DNA from: Polytrichum commune
Lineage: Eukaryota; Streptophyta; Polytrichopsida; Polytrichales; Polytrichaceae
Length of the DNA: 60,000 nt
Direction: 5' to 3'
NCBI GenBank assembly: GCA_950295325.1
Contig: OX485805.1
Location: 29,935,501 to 29,995,500, forward strand
Numbering within the stretch: the first letter of the stretch is position 1; each line of letters opens with the position of its first letter. Positions 48,974-58,635 of the stretch are shown in pieces. The translations under genes were made by a program, and so were the position numbers. The notes under the pieces were generated by a model. That model saw nothing but the letters and a program-made list of their open reading frames with translations, was not told the DNA's origin and did no database searches.

Positions 48974-50525
48974 GACGAGTACAGCCCGATTGACTTGTAC
49001 TCCCACGCACCCCGGACTGGGCAAAGAAGCCAGACATACCGTAATACAAACGATGGACAAGCTGGAGAAGTTGAGGTTCTACGTATAGTGGCAGAGTGCT
49101 TCGGCAAGTACGATGGCCTTAAATTTGACGGACACGAAACCGAAGCCACCATACATGAGGGACTCGGGGATGCATTGGTTGAAGACGTTGAAGGGGAGGA
49201 TGGTTTCACAACGAAGGACAGTGAAGGTAGCGAGGGGGAAAGGGGAGAAATGAATGACCCCATGGAAACAAGAGGGAGTACCATGAACAGTGAGGACCCC
49301 AGTGGGGTAGACCACCAAAATCTCTTATGCGAAGCTGGAACTCCACTTTATGAGGGAAGCCCCTCAAACCGTCTCACATCGACACTCTTGATACTTTTGT
49401 GTTGCACCACCTTCGCCGTACCAAACAACTTTGTGGATGAGTTGTTGAAGTTGTTGAAGGAGACAATTTTACCCAATGACAACACACTACCGAAATCATT
49501 TAACGAGGCGAAAGGCTTGTTGATGAAGTTGGGGTTGTCCTACAACTCAATACATGCGTGCAGAGATGGATGTTGTTTGTTTCGGAAAGAATTGGAGGAT
49601 GCAACGGAGTGCCCAACATGCCACAAATCGCGCTTTGTAGAGAACTCCAATACTATTCTAGTCAAAGTTTTGAGACATTTTCCTTTGATTCCTCGTTTGC
49701 GAAGGATGTACAGCTGCACACGGATCGCGGAGCTAATGAAGTGGCATGTAGGAGGGAAAAGTAAGGACAAGGTGATGAGGTCCGTGGTGGACTCGAAGGC
49801 TTGGGACCACGTAAATAATAGGTGGCCGTGGTTTGCGGAAGATGAACGGAACATTAGGCTTGGCCTTGCACTGGATGGCGTAAATCCGTTTAGGAACCAA
49901 AGTCTCAGCCACTCTACTTGGCCCGTGGTCATGCTGAACTACAATCTCCCCCCTTGGTTAGTGACCAAAAACTTCTTCATGATGTTTGCGCTAATCATAC
50001 CAGGAAAAGAGAGTGTGAAGGACATGAACGTGGATGTGTACATGGCACCTTTGAGTGAGGAGCTCCAAGAGCTTTGGAAAGGGATCGACTGCTTGGACGG
50101 ATCGCAAGGAAACTCCATAGAGAAAACATTTAAGCTACATAGCATGCTTTTGTGGACGGTGAATGACTTCCCGGCGTACGGTTTGATTTCCGGGCAAGTA
50201 ACAAAAGGACATAGGGCTTGCCCCGTGTGTGCCCCAACGTGGCAACACGGCGTTCCAAAGCGTTGAAAAAGAATGTTTACCTTGGACATATAGACAACTG
50301 CCAATGACCCACCAATGGAGACGACAGAGTTCCAATTTTGATGGGCAGCCAGAGATGAGACCACTGCCAAGAAGGATGAGTGGTCGAGAGCAATTGCGAT
50401 ATGCGAACGAGCGAGAAGAGTGGACGAAAAAACACTACGGAAAACAAACTGGGCAGACGACAGACCCCGTACACGAACATGGAGTGAAGAGGAGGACATG
50501 TCTATATGACCTTCCATACTGGAAA

Positions 50526-50701
50526 GTACGTGTATATTATTAGCCGAATTAAGGGAGTGGACGTAGTTACATGATTGCATATAGTAATATTGCTTATGAG
50601 TATTATGTGAGTGGACGTAGTCATGTACAGTCACATGATTGCACGTAGTGATATTGTGATTCGTTGTCACAAATTTCTCACTGGCTCGAGTCACTGTGCA
50701 G
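50526..50701. repeat. Transposase intron with motif-like words
   Basis: This GT-AG intron holds GTGGACGTAGTTACATGATTGC and GTGGACGTAGTCATGTACAGTCACATGATTGCACGTAG-like repeats (shown here in part), a variant of the AGTCATRTGA motif, at about 60-bp spacing. Confidence 0.6.
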
Positions 50702-51593
50702 GATCTTCTAATTCGACACACACTGGATGTTATGCACTGTGAGAAAAACTTCGCTGAGAATGTGATGAAAACCATATTTGGAGAGAAGGATACACTTGGA
50801 GTTCGTCTAGACATGAAGGAGGCGGGTATACGCCCGCATCTTTGGCCCGTAGCAGGAACAAAACCCGGTAGCGTGATTCTACCTCGGTCCTCGTACGTTA
50901 TGACGAAAGAAGAGCGTGAAGTCTTTGTGGAGCAAGTACGTGCACTGCGAACCCCCACTCACTATGTGGGACAGTTGAAGAAGCGCGTAAACGTGAATGG
51001 GACAATGAAAGGCCTGAAATCCCATGACTACCATATCCTCATGCAGCAAATGTTGGCACTATGTGTGCGCTGCACAATGGAAAAGGAAGTGCGGACATCA
51101 ATAATAATGTTGAGCCGTGTATTCAGGAGGGTGTGTGCTAAGTCCATTGATCCCGCAACAATACACGACATGAGGTGTGAAGCGGCCATAACACTATGCA
51201 TGTTGGAAAAGGAATTCCCGCCATCATTTTTTGACATCATTTGGTCCTGCATCTCGTGGAGGAAGTGGAAATTTGTGGACCCGTACATACACGTTGGATG
51301 TACCCTATAGAGAGGTACCTGAAGACTCTAAAAGGATATGTCCGAAACCGTACTCGACCAGAGGGTTGCATGGCTGAAGGCTACGCCATAGTAGAGGCAT
51401 TGGGATTTTGTACGGAGTATATGCAAGAATATACAGTCACCACTCGAAGAGTGTGGGATGACAAAGAAGACCCCTCAATGTATGATGAGATCCTCGAAGA
51501 TGGCGGGCGGGCGCGTCATCTCCCATCCGACCTTCGACAATGGATACATGAGTTCGTGGTGAACAATGCGGTACCACTGGAAGAATGGAGGAG

Positions 51594-51858
51594 GTGAGTT
51601 CACATTGTAGTAGAAGAACCTTAAATGCACCAACTCTCTTAGAACAACAGTGGAGTCCATACGAACTATAACAAAACTCATCTTTTGTGACCAAAATTCA
51701 TGACTGCACTCAGTCATATTTTGGGATTTATGACTGAGTACAATCACAAAATGTAGTCGTAAAATATGCATTTCGTTGTAGTTATCGCAACACACTACGA
51801 CTACTGCTGTATGCATAATATGACTGCCCTTAGTGATTTCAGCATGTCACGGGTAATG
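51594..51858. repeat. Second transposase intron with motif copies
   Basis: The GT donor follows GAATGGAGGAG. TCATGACTGCACTCAGTCATATT, TTTATGACTGAG and TAATATGACTGCCC occur between 51700 and 51835. The exact acceptor of the last exon was not fixed. Confidence 0.6.
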
Positions 51859-52765
51859 ATGTATTGGGCTGTATCCAAAATGCAAAAAACACGAGGATGA
51901 CATGTCACGGCGGGAATGTGAGCGGCATGAATACAGGTGCAAGAAGCGGAAGGCGCGGGTAATGTACCCAGTGGAGTTGCGCGACGAGGATTTCCACATT
52001 TGGTTTCCAAAAGCAGTGGTGCGTGCCATAGAAGAAGGGACTGAGGAGGTACAAGAAGACGTTCGGGCCTTGATGTTACCTCCATCGGATGCAGCGAAGT
52101 CGTATCGATCCATGTATGCGTTTGGAAACCACATCCGTGTCCGAAGCGCACAGGCGCAATTGACAACGATGGACTCTGGGGTGGCCGCAACATTTCGACA
52201 ATTATGTCGCTCGGGCCTGAAGGACACAAATCCGAAGGCAGCGGAGTTGGAGTATGTGGGTTGGGTTGAGGAAATCCTCTCTGTGGACTATGGATTCTTC
52301 GAGGTGGTGGTCCTCTATTGCAATTGGGTCGTTGCAAACATTAAGGGAGATGGAGCGACGATGAAGCGCGACGACTATGGTTTCACCATTGTAAATTTTG
52401 ACAGATTGATTCCTTACTCAGCACAATCGTTTGCCTTTCCTCTCCATATCAAACAAGTTTTTTTTGCACCTGACGTCGCGAATCGTGGATGGGAAGTTGT
52501 TTTGCGCAAGGAACCAAGAGGGGTTCGGGTATTCTCCAAACAACAAAGAACGGATGAAGTACAATGCATAGCACTAGGTAGGACTTCTGATTTTCCCGGA
52601 TTACAAGTGACGGCCTTACATGACGATATCGTACCGAAGACACCCATATTGGGCGATGCAGTGGAAGTAGGGCCAAAAGTGGTTGCCAAGGCATTAGAAT
52701 GTCTAGAGGGACCGGACGACGCATCGGTAGATGACTCCGAGCTTTGCGACTCGGACGGTGATTGA

Positions 52766-53392
52766 CTTCCCGTCCGAGCAAGAAGTTGTATAAATGAAAC
52801 TTAGGTGGGTATATATTTAAGTTCAATTATATACACGTTCAATTAGTCTCTTGGCAATAGTAAAAATCAAATTTCCTCCCCAATTTCCCCCCTATACTCC
52901 CTAAAACATCAATCAATTAATTATTCAATAAATAAACATGGGCCATTCCCAGTTTTCATTGCCGTTCATACTATAACACACAAAGTACTTAATTTTGACC
53001 AAAATATTTCATTATTAAATAAATAATCCAAACCATAATACTAGATAATGAGTCATGGGGCAAAAACACAAGAGGCCCGTCTAGGGCAGCCTGAATTATC
53101 AAGGGCTGCCCAAAAAAAGGAAAAAAATGGTCCTAGTCAGAATGTGACTGAAGAATATGACTCGCTGGAAAAATGTGACTGCCACATATGACTGGGCGTC
53201 CACCATACACGTTCCCCGTCGTTCCCTATAATGGCAGTCGTCGTTCCCATACGCCGTATACAGTACATTTGCCGAATACGACAGTAAAATATGACTGCGA
53301 GTCATATTTTTGAATTTCGTACACCCCAAAGGTCGAGACCTGGAAAAATGTGACTGCATGTAGTCACCAGTTATCCCCAGTCATATTTCCCT
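52766..53392. repeat. Right subterminal region of the CACTA element
   Basis: 52766-53100 is the AT-rich tail after the transposase stop, with no gene. 53135-53392 carries GAATGTGACTGAAGAATATGACT, AAATGTGACTGCC, ATATGACTGGGC, ATATGACTGCGAGTCATATTT and CAGTCATATTTCC words, mirroring the left subterminal region. Confidence 0.75.
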
Positions 53393-53421
53393 AGTCACAA
53401 AATACCCAATCTGTTGTAGTG
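53393..53421 (-). repeat. Right 29-bp terminal inverted repeat of the CACTA element
   Basis: It ends CTGTTGTAGTG and is complementary to 38611-38639 with one mismatch. It is followed by TCA, which also precedes the left end. Confidence 0.95.
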
Positions 53422-55075
53422 TCAGCAATGCAGCTAGGATGCTATCGATTCTGAATCTGGGGGCTTGCGGAGAAAAAGGCCACTCAAGGCGAAGTCGACC
53501 AAACACTAGAGCAGGAGTGAGCCAGGAGCTCAAACCCAGTAGAGGGAGTAGTTGAACCGCTAAACAGAGGACTGAGTCAACGAGGTGCCGAGGATCTAGC
53601 GACAAAGCGGTCAGGGGATACGCATTCACAGTTTCGACCTCGACTGAGGAGCTGAGTGCCGCTCGAAGAGGCATGAAGAATGCAGAGAGGTCATCCATGG
53701 CTGCGAATGTGAGGATGGAACATGGGAGCGGTCTGCCGAAGCCCAACGGCCATCTCTTTGAATGCAGGGATATGGTCAGAGGGAAGATAATTGGGCTGGG
53801 AGGCAGGCCGAGCTAAGAGCCGCTGCCGAGTAAGCTAAGAGGTGGTGGCCTCCGCTGGTCTAGTGACGAATTGAAATTGTTGGGGTCCCCGAAGACAACC
53901 AGCGAGGTAGCAGAGGTTTGGTCTTATAGAGTTATGTTGTTTGGTGGTACTAGCGGTTACAAAGCAGGAGGTTTTCACTAGGGGCTGAAGGGATACCAGA
54001 AATTCCAGGGGAGGTTGGCCCAACCACCGAGTACCTGGAAAGAAATAAAAAGAAATAAAGAACAATGATATTAGGTAGGCCAGTAAGTGTGACTCCTTAG
54101 GGAGATCCGTGCAATCAATGACAGAGGCATGAGGCAATTAGGACATAGTTAGGACTAGTTGATTAGCCATAGTTATCAGTAGGGTTTAAGAATTTATTGG
54201 ATGATTTTGGGTGGGAATGACCATTGGGTGATATAGTATTTCTCAATACTTCAACCTTGGGCCATTGGAATAAAAGTTGTGCGTGTTGGCATTTACATTG
54301 TGGAACTTGGAGGTTGAGTCACAATTGCTAAGTAAGGTCAATCAATCACATGTGAGCTCTAGGCTCTCACCCGGACTATGACGCATAAGGGTGGGGGTTT
54401 AGGCCTCACATAAATGGTGCGTCCGCCGGGAGTGAAGCGGGATTAGGAGACAAGACTTGGAGGCAATTAGGGAAGACTTGGAGGCACGACCTTGTGAGAG
54501 GGGAAGGAGCACTTGGGAATGCTAAGCATAAACATTGGTTTTTGAGTTTTGGGTTTAATTAGATTAGATTCATTTCAATTCTTTCCTTGGGATGAATTGC
54601 ATTGTGATTTATCCAATTTTGTTTTGAGGAAGGAGCGCGGCCAAGGTATGTCCTAAACTCTCTTGGGAATGGCATAAGAACCTCACATTAATAGGATGCG
54701 TACTTAGCTCATTAAAATTTGAGAGGGATAATTAAATTTAGGAAGAGTCAACTTCGACACTCACCTTTGGTGAGTCTCCAAGTTAGGGGACATTTGAAGT
54801 TGATGTGTAGACTAGAGATGTTGCTTTAGAGTTGTGGTGTGGTTGTTACGAAAGTCACGGTCGAGGGTGAGTGCTAACGTGCAGGGGAGGACGAATTGCT
54901 TAAGGTATGGCATTCTTCAAAGTGAATTTATTAAATTAATTAAGGAAAGATTTTTGTAATTGTTTTTGTCATTATCCATTGGAGAGGGTAATTCCCTAGT
55001 TGTGTCATTGTGCGAGGACAAGAGGGTGAAGCCTCGGTCCTCAGCATCGTGCACGACGAAGGTCAGCCCCTCACA
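53422..55075 (+). repeat. Candidate LTR, right part
   Basis: This continues the DNA interrupted at 38610. It ends in CCCCTCACA at 55075, the inverse of TGTGAG at 37647. Two bases later comes TGGTAT, which fits only the first six bases of an initiator-Met-type primer-binding site, so the LTR call rests mainly on position before a gag-like frame. No gene is supported within it. Confidence 0.4.
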
Positions 55076-55343
55076 ATTGGTATTGTGGTGAGTGTCAGTT
55101 GGAGGAAGGGTTTTAGAGGTGATGCTCTAGCCCAACCAAAAATTGACGTGAACATGCCTATCCCTTGTTTAGGATTTTTCATTTAAGTGGGCTTGCAGGT
55201 TCTCTTCCTCACCTCCTCAATTTTAAACCACATCAAGAAAAGTGAAAACATTAAGGAGTGAAGGTAGTGAGGAGTATGTGTGGTTAAGTGAGGGTTGATC
55301 GATTCCTTGGAGAATACAAGGTAAAACTCGATCCCAAAAACCA

Positions 55344-55745
55344 ATGTTGGAATTAGGAGTGGATAGAATTACACGTAGAAAGATATCATCTAGAATTAGT
55401 GAGGTTGTGGAGGAAGTTGTAGTTAGATTAGAAAATTGCTTGAATGTGGAGCCTAGTGTTAGTCCAGTGTTAGGAATAATAGAGGAAGAGGCTCAGGTGG
55501 AGGACGATGATATTTTTTCTAGGTTGGACGTCAAGACACCATCAGAAACTGATACACCTAGGGAAGACAATTCAATAGGAATTGATAAAGACATAGAAGG
55601 ATATCCACCAGTCAACATGGCACGGCGAGGGGATGAAGATGGACCCATACCAGATGTGAACCCCATTGATCCATTGGTTAGACCGAGAGGTTTACCAATC
55701 GTGGTTCCATAAAACTTAGCGGCGGTGGACATGCCATCCCACCTC
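55344..55745 (+). pseudogene. N-terminal gag fragment of a second LTR element
   Basis: An open frame starts near 55344 and ends in PRGLPIVVP followed by a stop at 55710-55712. Beyond the stop the same frame reads NLAAVDMPSHL, the type of sequence just before the capsid region of plant Ty3 Gag proteins. Similarity is cut at about 55745 by a short T-rich repeated filler. It is a truncated gag, following the candidate LTR and leader. Confidence 0.4.
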
Positions 55746-55775
55746 GTTTTTTAGCGTTTTTTAGCAAGCCGTTTT
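55746..55775 (+). other. T-rich filler at the junction between gag fragment and RT
   Basis: GCGTTTTTTAG-like words occur three times in 36 bp (CGTTTTTTAG, CGTTTTTTAG, CGTTTTTTAA), exactly where the gag fragment stops and reverse-transcriptase sequence begins. Such templated filler is typical of end-joining repair of a deletion. Confidence 0.6.
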
Positions 55776-57900
55776 TTAACGGTTGCGGCTCTGGGGATTG
55801 TACTTGCACCACGGCAAGTGCAAGTTTTTCTATGACCAATTAGCATATCTAGGTCATATGATTATTCCAGGAGGTCTTGGGGTGCAGCAAGCTAAGGTGG
55901 ACGCTTTGCAGAAGATCCCGGCATCGGTCAGTGTGCCGAGATTTTGTGTTTTCTTGGGCTTGGTGAATTACTATCTTCAAGCCTCTCACCATTCTCACAA
56001 GCAAGGATCAACCTTTGGACTTGGGGTCATGAGCAGCAGCATGCATTGGAGACATTGAAGCAGAGACTAGGTCCGGCTTCAATGTGTCAACGTCCGGATG
56101 TGTCCAAATCCTTCCAATTGCATACGGATTGAAGTTCATTGGATTTGGGAGCAGTTCTCACTCAGAAGGATTACTTTGGCAGGGAGTATGTTGTTGTTTA
56201 TGCTTTGCGAAGCAACAACATTGCGGAGGCCAATCATTCATCATACAAGAAAGAAGCGTTGGCGGCGGTGTGAGCCATTGCCCATTTCCGGCCATATTTC
56301 TATGGTCAACGCTTTATTTTAGTAACTGACCATCAACCTTTACGGTGGCTGATGGAGTCAGATAAGCTTACTAGCAAGCTCGCCAAATGGAATTTATTAC
56401 TCAATGAGTACAACTTTGAGGTGGTTCACCGTGCCGAGATTTCCAACTTGGATGCAGATGGACTCTCATGCAATTCAAGTCCTTTAGATGAGGACTTGAC
56501 CGGGGCTATGTGGCATGGGGATTGTAATCGAGAGGCGGTTCCAGGTTGGCACGCAGTTGCTTACCTCACTTTGTCGTCTAGCGCTATTGTTGAGATTCTG
56601 ATACAAGGCTCATATGATGAGACTGATCGACGTCAAGCTATTGCGGATATATGGGAGGGTCTTCCCGTATTACATAAGCTTCAGCAGAGGACCTTTCCCT
56701 TGGCTATCTCGGCAATCAAATAACAAGTTTTGGACATCGAATAACAAGGTTCCGTTATTTCGTTTAGGGTTTGTTATTTTGATTGTGGTTGGATGGGACA
56801 AAACATATTGTTCTTAGACTGGATCAGAGGGCGTTCTTGGTGCGGAAAGTGCATGAGAAATTTGGCCATTTTAGCATACACAAGACATATTCGTTGTTGC
56901 GTGGCCAATATTCGTGGACTGGCATGTATCAACATGTTACTACTTATGTCGGGAGGTGTGAAGTTTGTGACCGGGTCAAGTCTAGCTTCAACACCTTGTC
57001 ACCTCAATTACAACCCTTACCTATCATGGGATTGGGCTACCACTAGTCGCTAGACTTTGCAAAACCATTGGTTGTCACGCCACGTGGAGCAAAGTACGTA
57101 TTGGTGATGGTGGAGCATTTAACCAAGTGAATTGAGATTGTCGCTCTACTCCAAAACTCTGCAACGTTGGCCGCGGCAACCTTTTTAGATCGTGTGTTGG
57201 CACGTTTGGGAGCACTGGCTGAGGTATTGATAGACTAGGGGAGGGAATTCCTCAGTGCTTTTGAGGAGTTATGCACTAAGGCCCTTATAGATCACCATAC
57301 CACCTTGCGGGATCATGGATGCAGATGGTTTGGCTGAACGGGTAATTCAGACAACCAAACGTGGCTTGAGAAAGTATGGATTACTTAAAAGGAGCCACCG
57401 GGATTGGGACCTTATGTTGCCTTGGATTGCTATGGGCTATCAATTTAGTAGGCAAGCCTCTTTGGCGTCCTACAACCCGTATTAGTTATTGTTTTGGACG
57501 TGAGCCTATAATCATGAGTTCTATTCAAAAAAAAACTAGCTCTTGTTGTGGATTTGGATGACCCAAACGTTTGGTTAGAGTGTTTGTAGGAGCGGGCTCA
57601 ATTCTTCCAAATGGCCATGCCTATGGCCATGAAAATTTTGTTCATTGCTCAGCACCGTGACAAATTGCGTTATGCACGCATTCGCAATGGTGCTTACTGA
57701 CCTCGGTTGCGGAGATTCCGGCAAGGAATTATATTTACCTCCAACATGAGGCACCTACAACATTGGATGATAGGGTAGGGCACACTATCCTTCGGGTGAA
57801 GGAGGTGTTGCCGAGTGGTTTGTTATTGTTGGAAGGCAAGGATGGAAAAATAAGGAATTATGGTTTAGAGATGTAATCGAGCGTGAGACGGTGGCATTAA
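55776..57900 (+). pseudogene. Decayed Ty3-type pol: C-terminal RT, RNase H and integrase
   Basis: Reading across several frames gives the end of reverse transcriptase (LHHGKCKFF, LAYLGHMI, FLGLVNYY) from 55776. RNase H follows (VTDHQPLRWL near 56320, then NLDADGLS near 56445). Integrase has its zinc-binding part (HEKFGHF, then CEVCD near 56850-56980) and core (SLDFAKP near 57050, LID-stop-GREF near 57226-57250, FGREP near 57500). Stops and frame changes interrupt every domain, and the catalytic fingers of RT upstream are missing. The order RT-RH-integrase is that of Ty3-type elements. It lies in the same orientation as the gag-protease relic at 35.9-37.6 kb and may be the other half of that element. 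Confidence 0.8.
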
Positions 57901-58079
57901 TTCTTTGGAATATGATGTCCAAACATTAGAGGCGATTAAGGATGGGGCTCGCACTGCACCCAACTTATAGTTCTTTGGAATGACATTCACCACACTAGTT
58001 CATTGCAGAGCAATTCTTCATTATCCATGTCATTCGGATTGGCATTGATTCTAGCTGGTTGGCGGGGCTTTATAATCAG

Positions 58080-58635
58080 CTAGGGGGGGGGCATGTGGAG
58101 GTGTGTTGTATATGTGTGCCTTTGCTCTGTCTTAGTGTTATTTGTTAGTGATGGTTGGTACTCGAGCTGCAATGACACACGATCACTATTACACGACAAT
58201 TGTTACGGTATGCGGCACTGGCGGCCGCACCTTATCCGTAAGATTGCATCCATTTAGATTTGGATGGATGAATCCTACAAGTTGGAGAGATGCTCCTAAG
58301 TGAAGAGCCTCCTTCTTGGCTTGATATTCTTGCCAAGTCAAGCCTTATAAGTGAGTGTGTAAAGAGCTTGTGTAAGGTGAAGATTGCATTTCTTTTTGCA
58401 ATAAATCTTGAGTTCTTCTCCCCTTACACTCTTAGATTCTCCCGTGGTGGAGTGAGAGTTAACTTGACTCATTATGTGCATTTGAAGAGAGAATTAGAGC
58501 TCTTGCTAGAGTTTGACTCTCTTCCTTCTCTGTGGAGGTGTGTTGTGTATGTGTGTCTTTGTTATGTTTTAGTATTATTTGTTAGTTATGGTTGGTACTC
58601 GAGTTGCAGTGACACACGATTGCTATTTACACGAC
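58080..58635 (+). repeat. Purine tract followed by LTR start, then a second partial LTR start
   Basis: CTAGGGGGGGGGCA at about 58079-58093 looks like a polypurine tract. It is followed at 58094 by TGTGGAGGTGTGTTG, a plausible 3' LTR start. The same ~105-bp sequence recurs at 58531-58635 with about a dozen differences (shared words GTTGGTACTCGAG, TGACACACGAT and TACACGAC). The LTR would contain an AATAAA word at 58401. The second copy diverges after TACACGACA. Confidence 0.6.

Larger units (their letters stand above)
48974..52765 (+). pseudogene. TnpD-like CACTA transposase (Transposase_21, DUF4218, DUF4216), frameshifted
   Basis: Exon a (48974-50525) has a typical Transposase_21 order: GLSYNSIHACRDGCCLF, ECPTCHKSRF, LRRMYSCTRIAELMKWH, LGLALDGVNPF, then ISGQVTKGHRACPVC. 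Exon b (50702-51593, after a GT-AG intron) starts RHTLDVMHCEKN, the conserved acidic core motif, and continues into DUF4218 (GPVHTRWMYPIERYL). The last exon (from about 51860 to 52765) contains DUF4216 (YVGWVEEILSVDYG, KRDDYGFTIVNF). Breaks: a one-base loss near 50238 (a C run), a two-base gain in an ATAT word near 50290, and a frame change near 51235. The protein would cut and move the element by binding its ends; this copy cannot make it in full unless these are sequencing errors. Introns hold TATGACT motifs. No start codon was found in exon a; it may use exon 1 at 47550. Confidence 0.85.
38611..53421 (+). mobile_element. 14.8-kb CACTA/En-Spm DNA transposon with complete ends, TSD TCA
   Basis: The left end starts CACTACAACAGATTGG and the complement of the right end starts identically; the 29-bp terminal inverted repeats differ at one position. 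The triplet TCA flanks both ends (38608-38610 and 53422-53424), the 3-bp duplication of CACTA transposons. Content: a minus-strand TnpA-like gene (39399-44775) with an FCP1-like exon; a G-rich and repeat-rich middle (44.8-47.3 kb); a plus-strand gene for a Cys/His plus SET-domain protein (47550-48448); and a plus-strand TnpD-like transposase (48974-52765). Arrays of a TATGACT motif lie at both ends and in most introns. The transposase and TnpA-like frames are broken, so this copy is probably not autonomous. The well-preserved ends and duplication suggest a fairly recent insertion into LTR-element DNA. Confidence 0.95.

Noticed and set aside
48974-52765. Reading the transposase as two or three separate small genes
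   Set aside because: The pieces match consecutive parts of one Transposase_21-DUF4218-DUF4216 protein and are separated by frame changes and GT-AG introns.
55078-55092. Primer-binding site for an LTR element (TGGTATTGTGGTGAG)
   Set aside because: Only the first six bases fit the usual initiator-Met site; too weak to annotate on its own.
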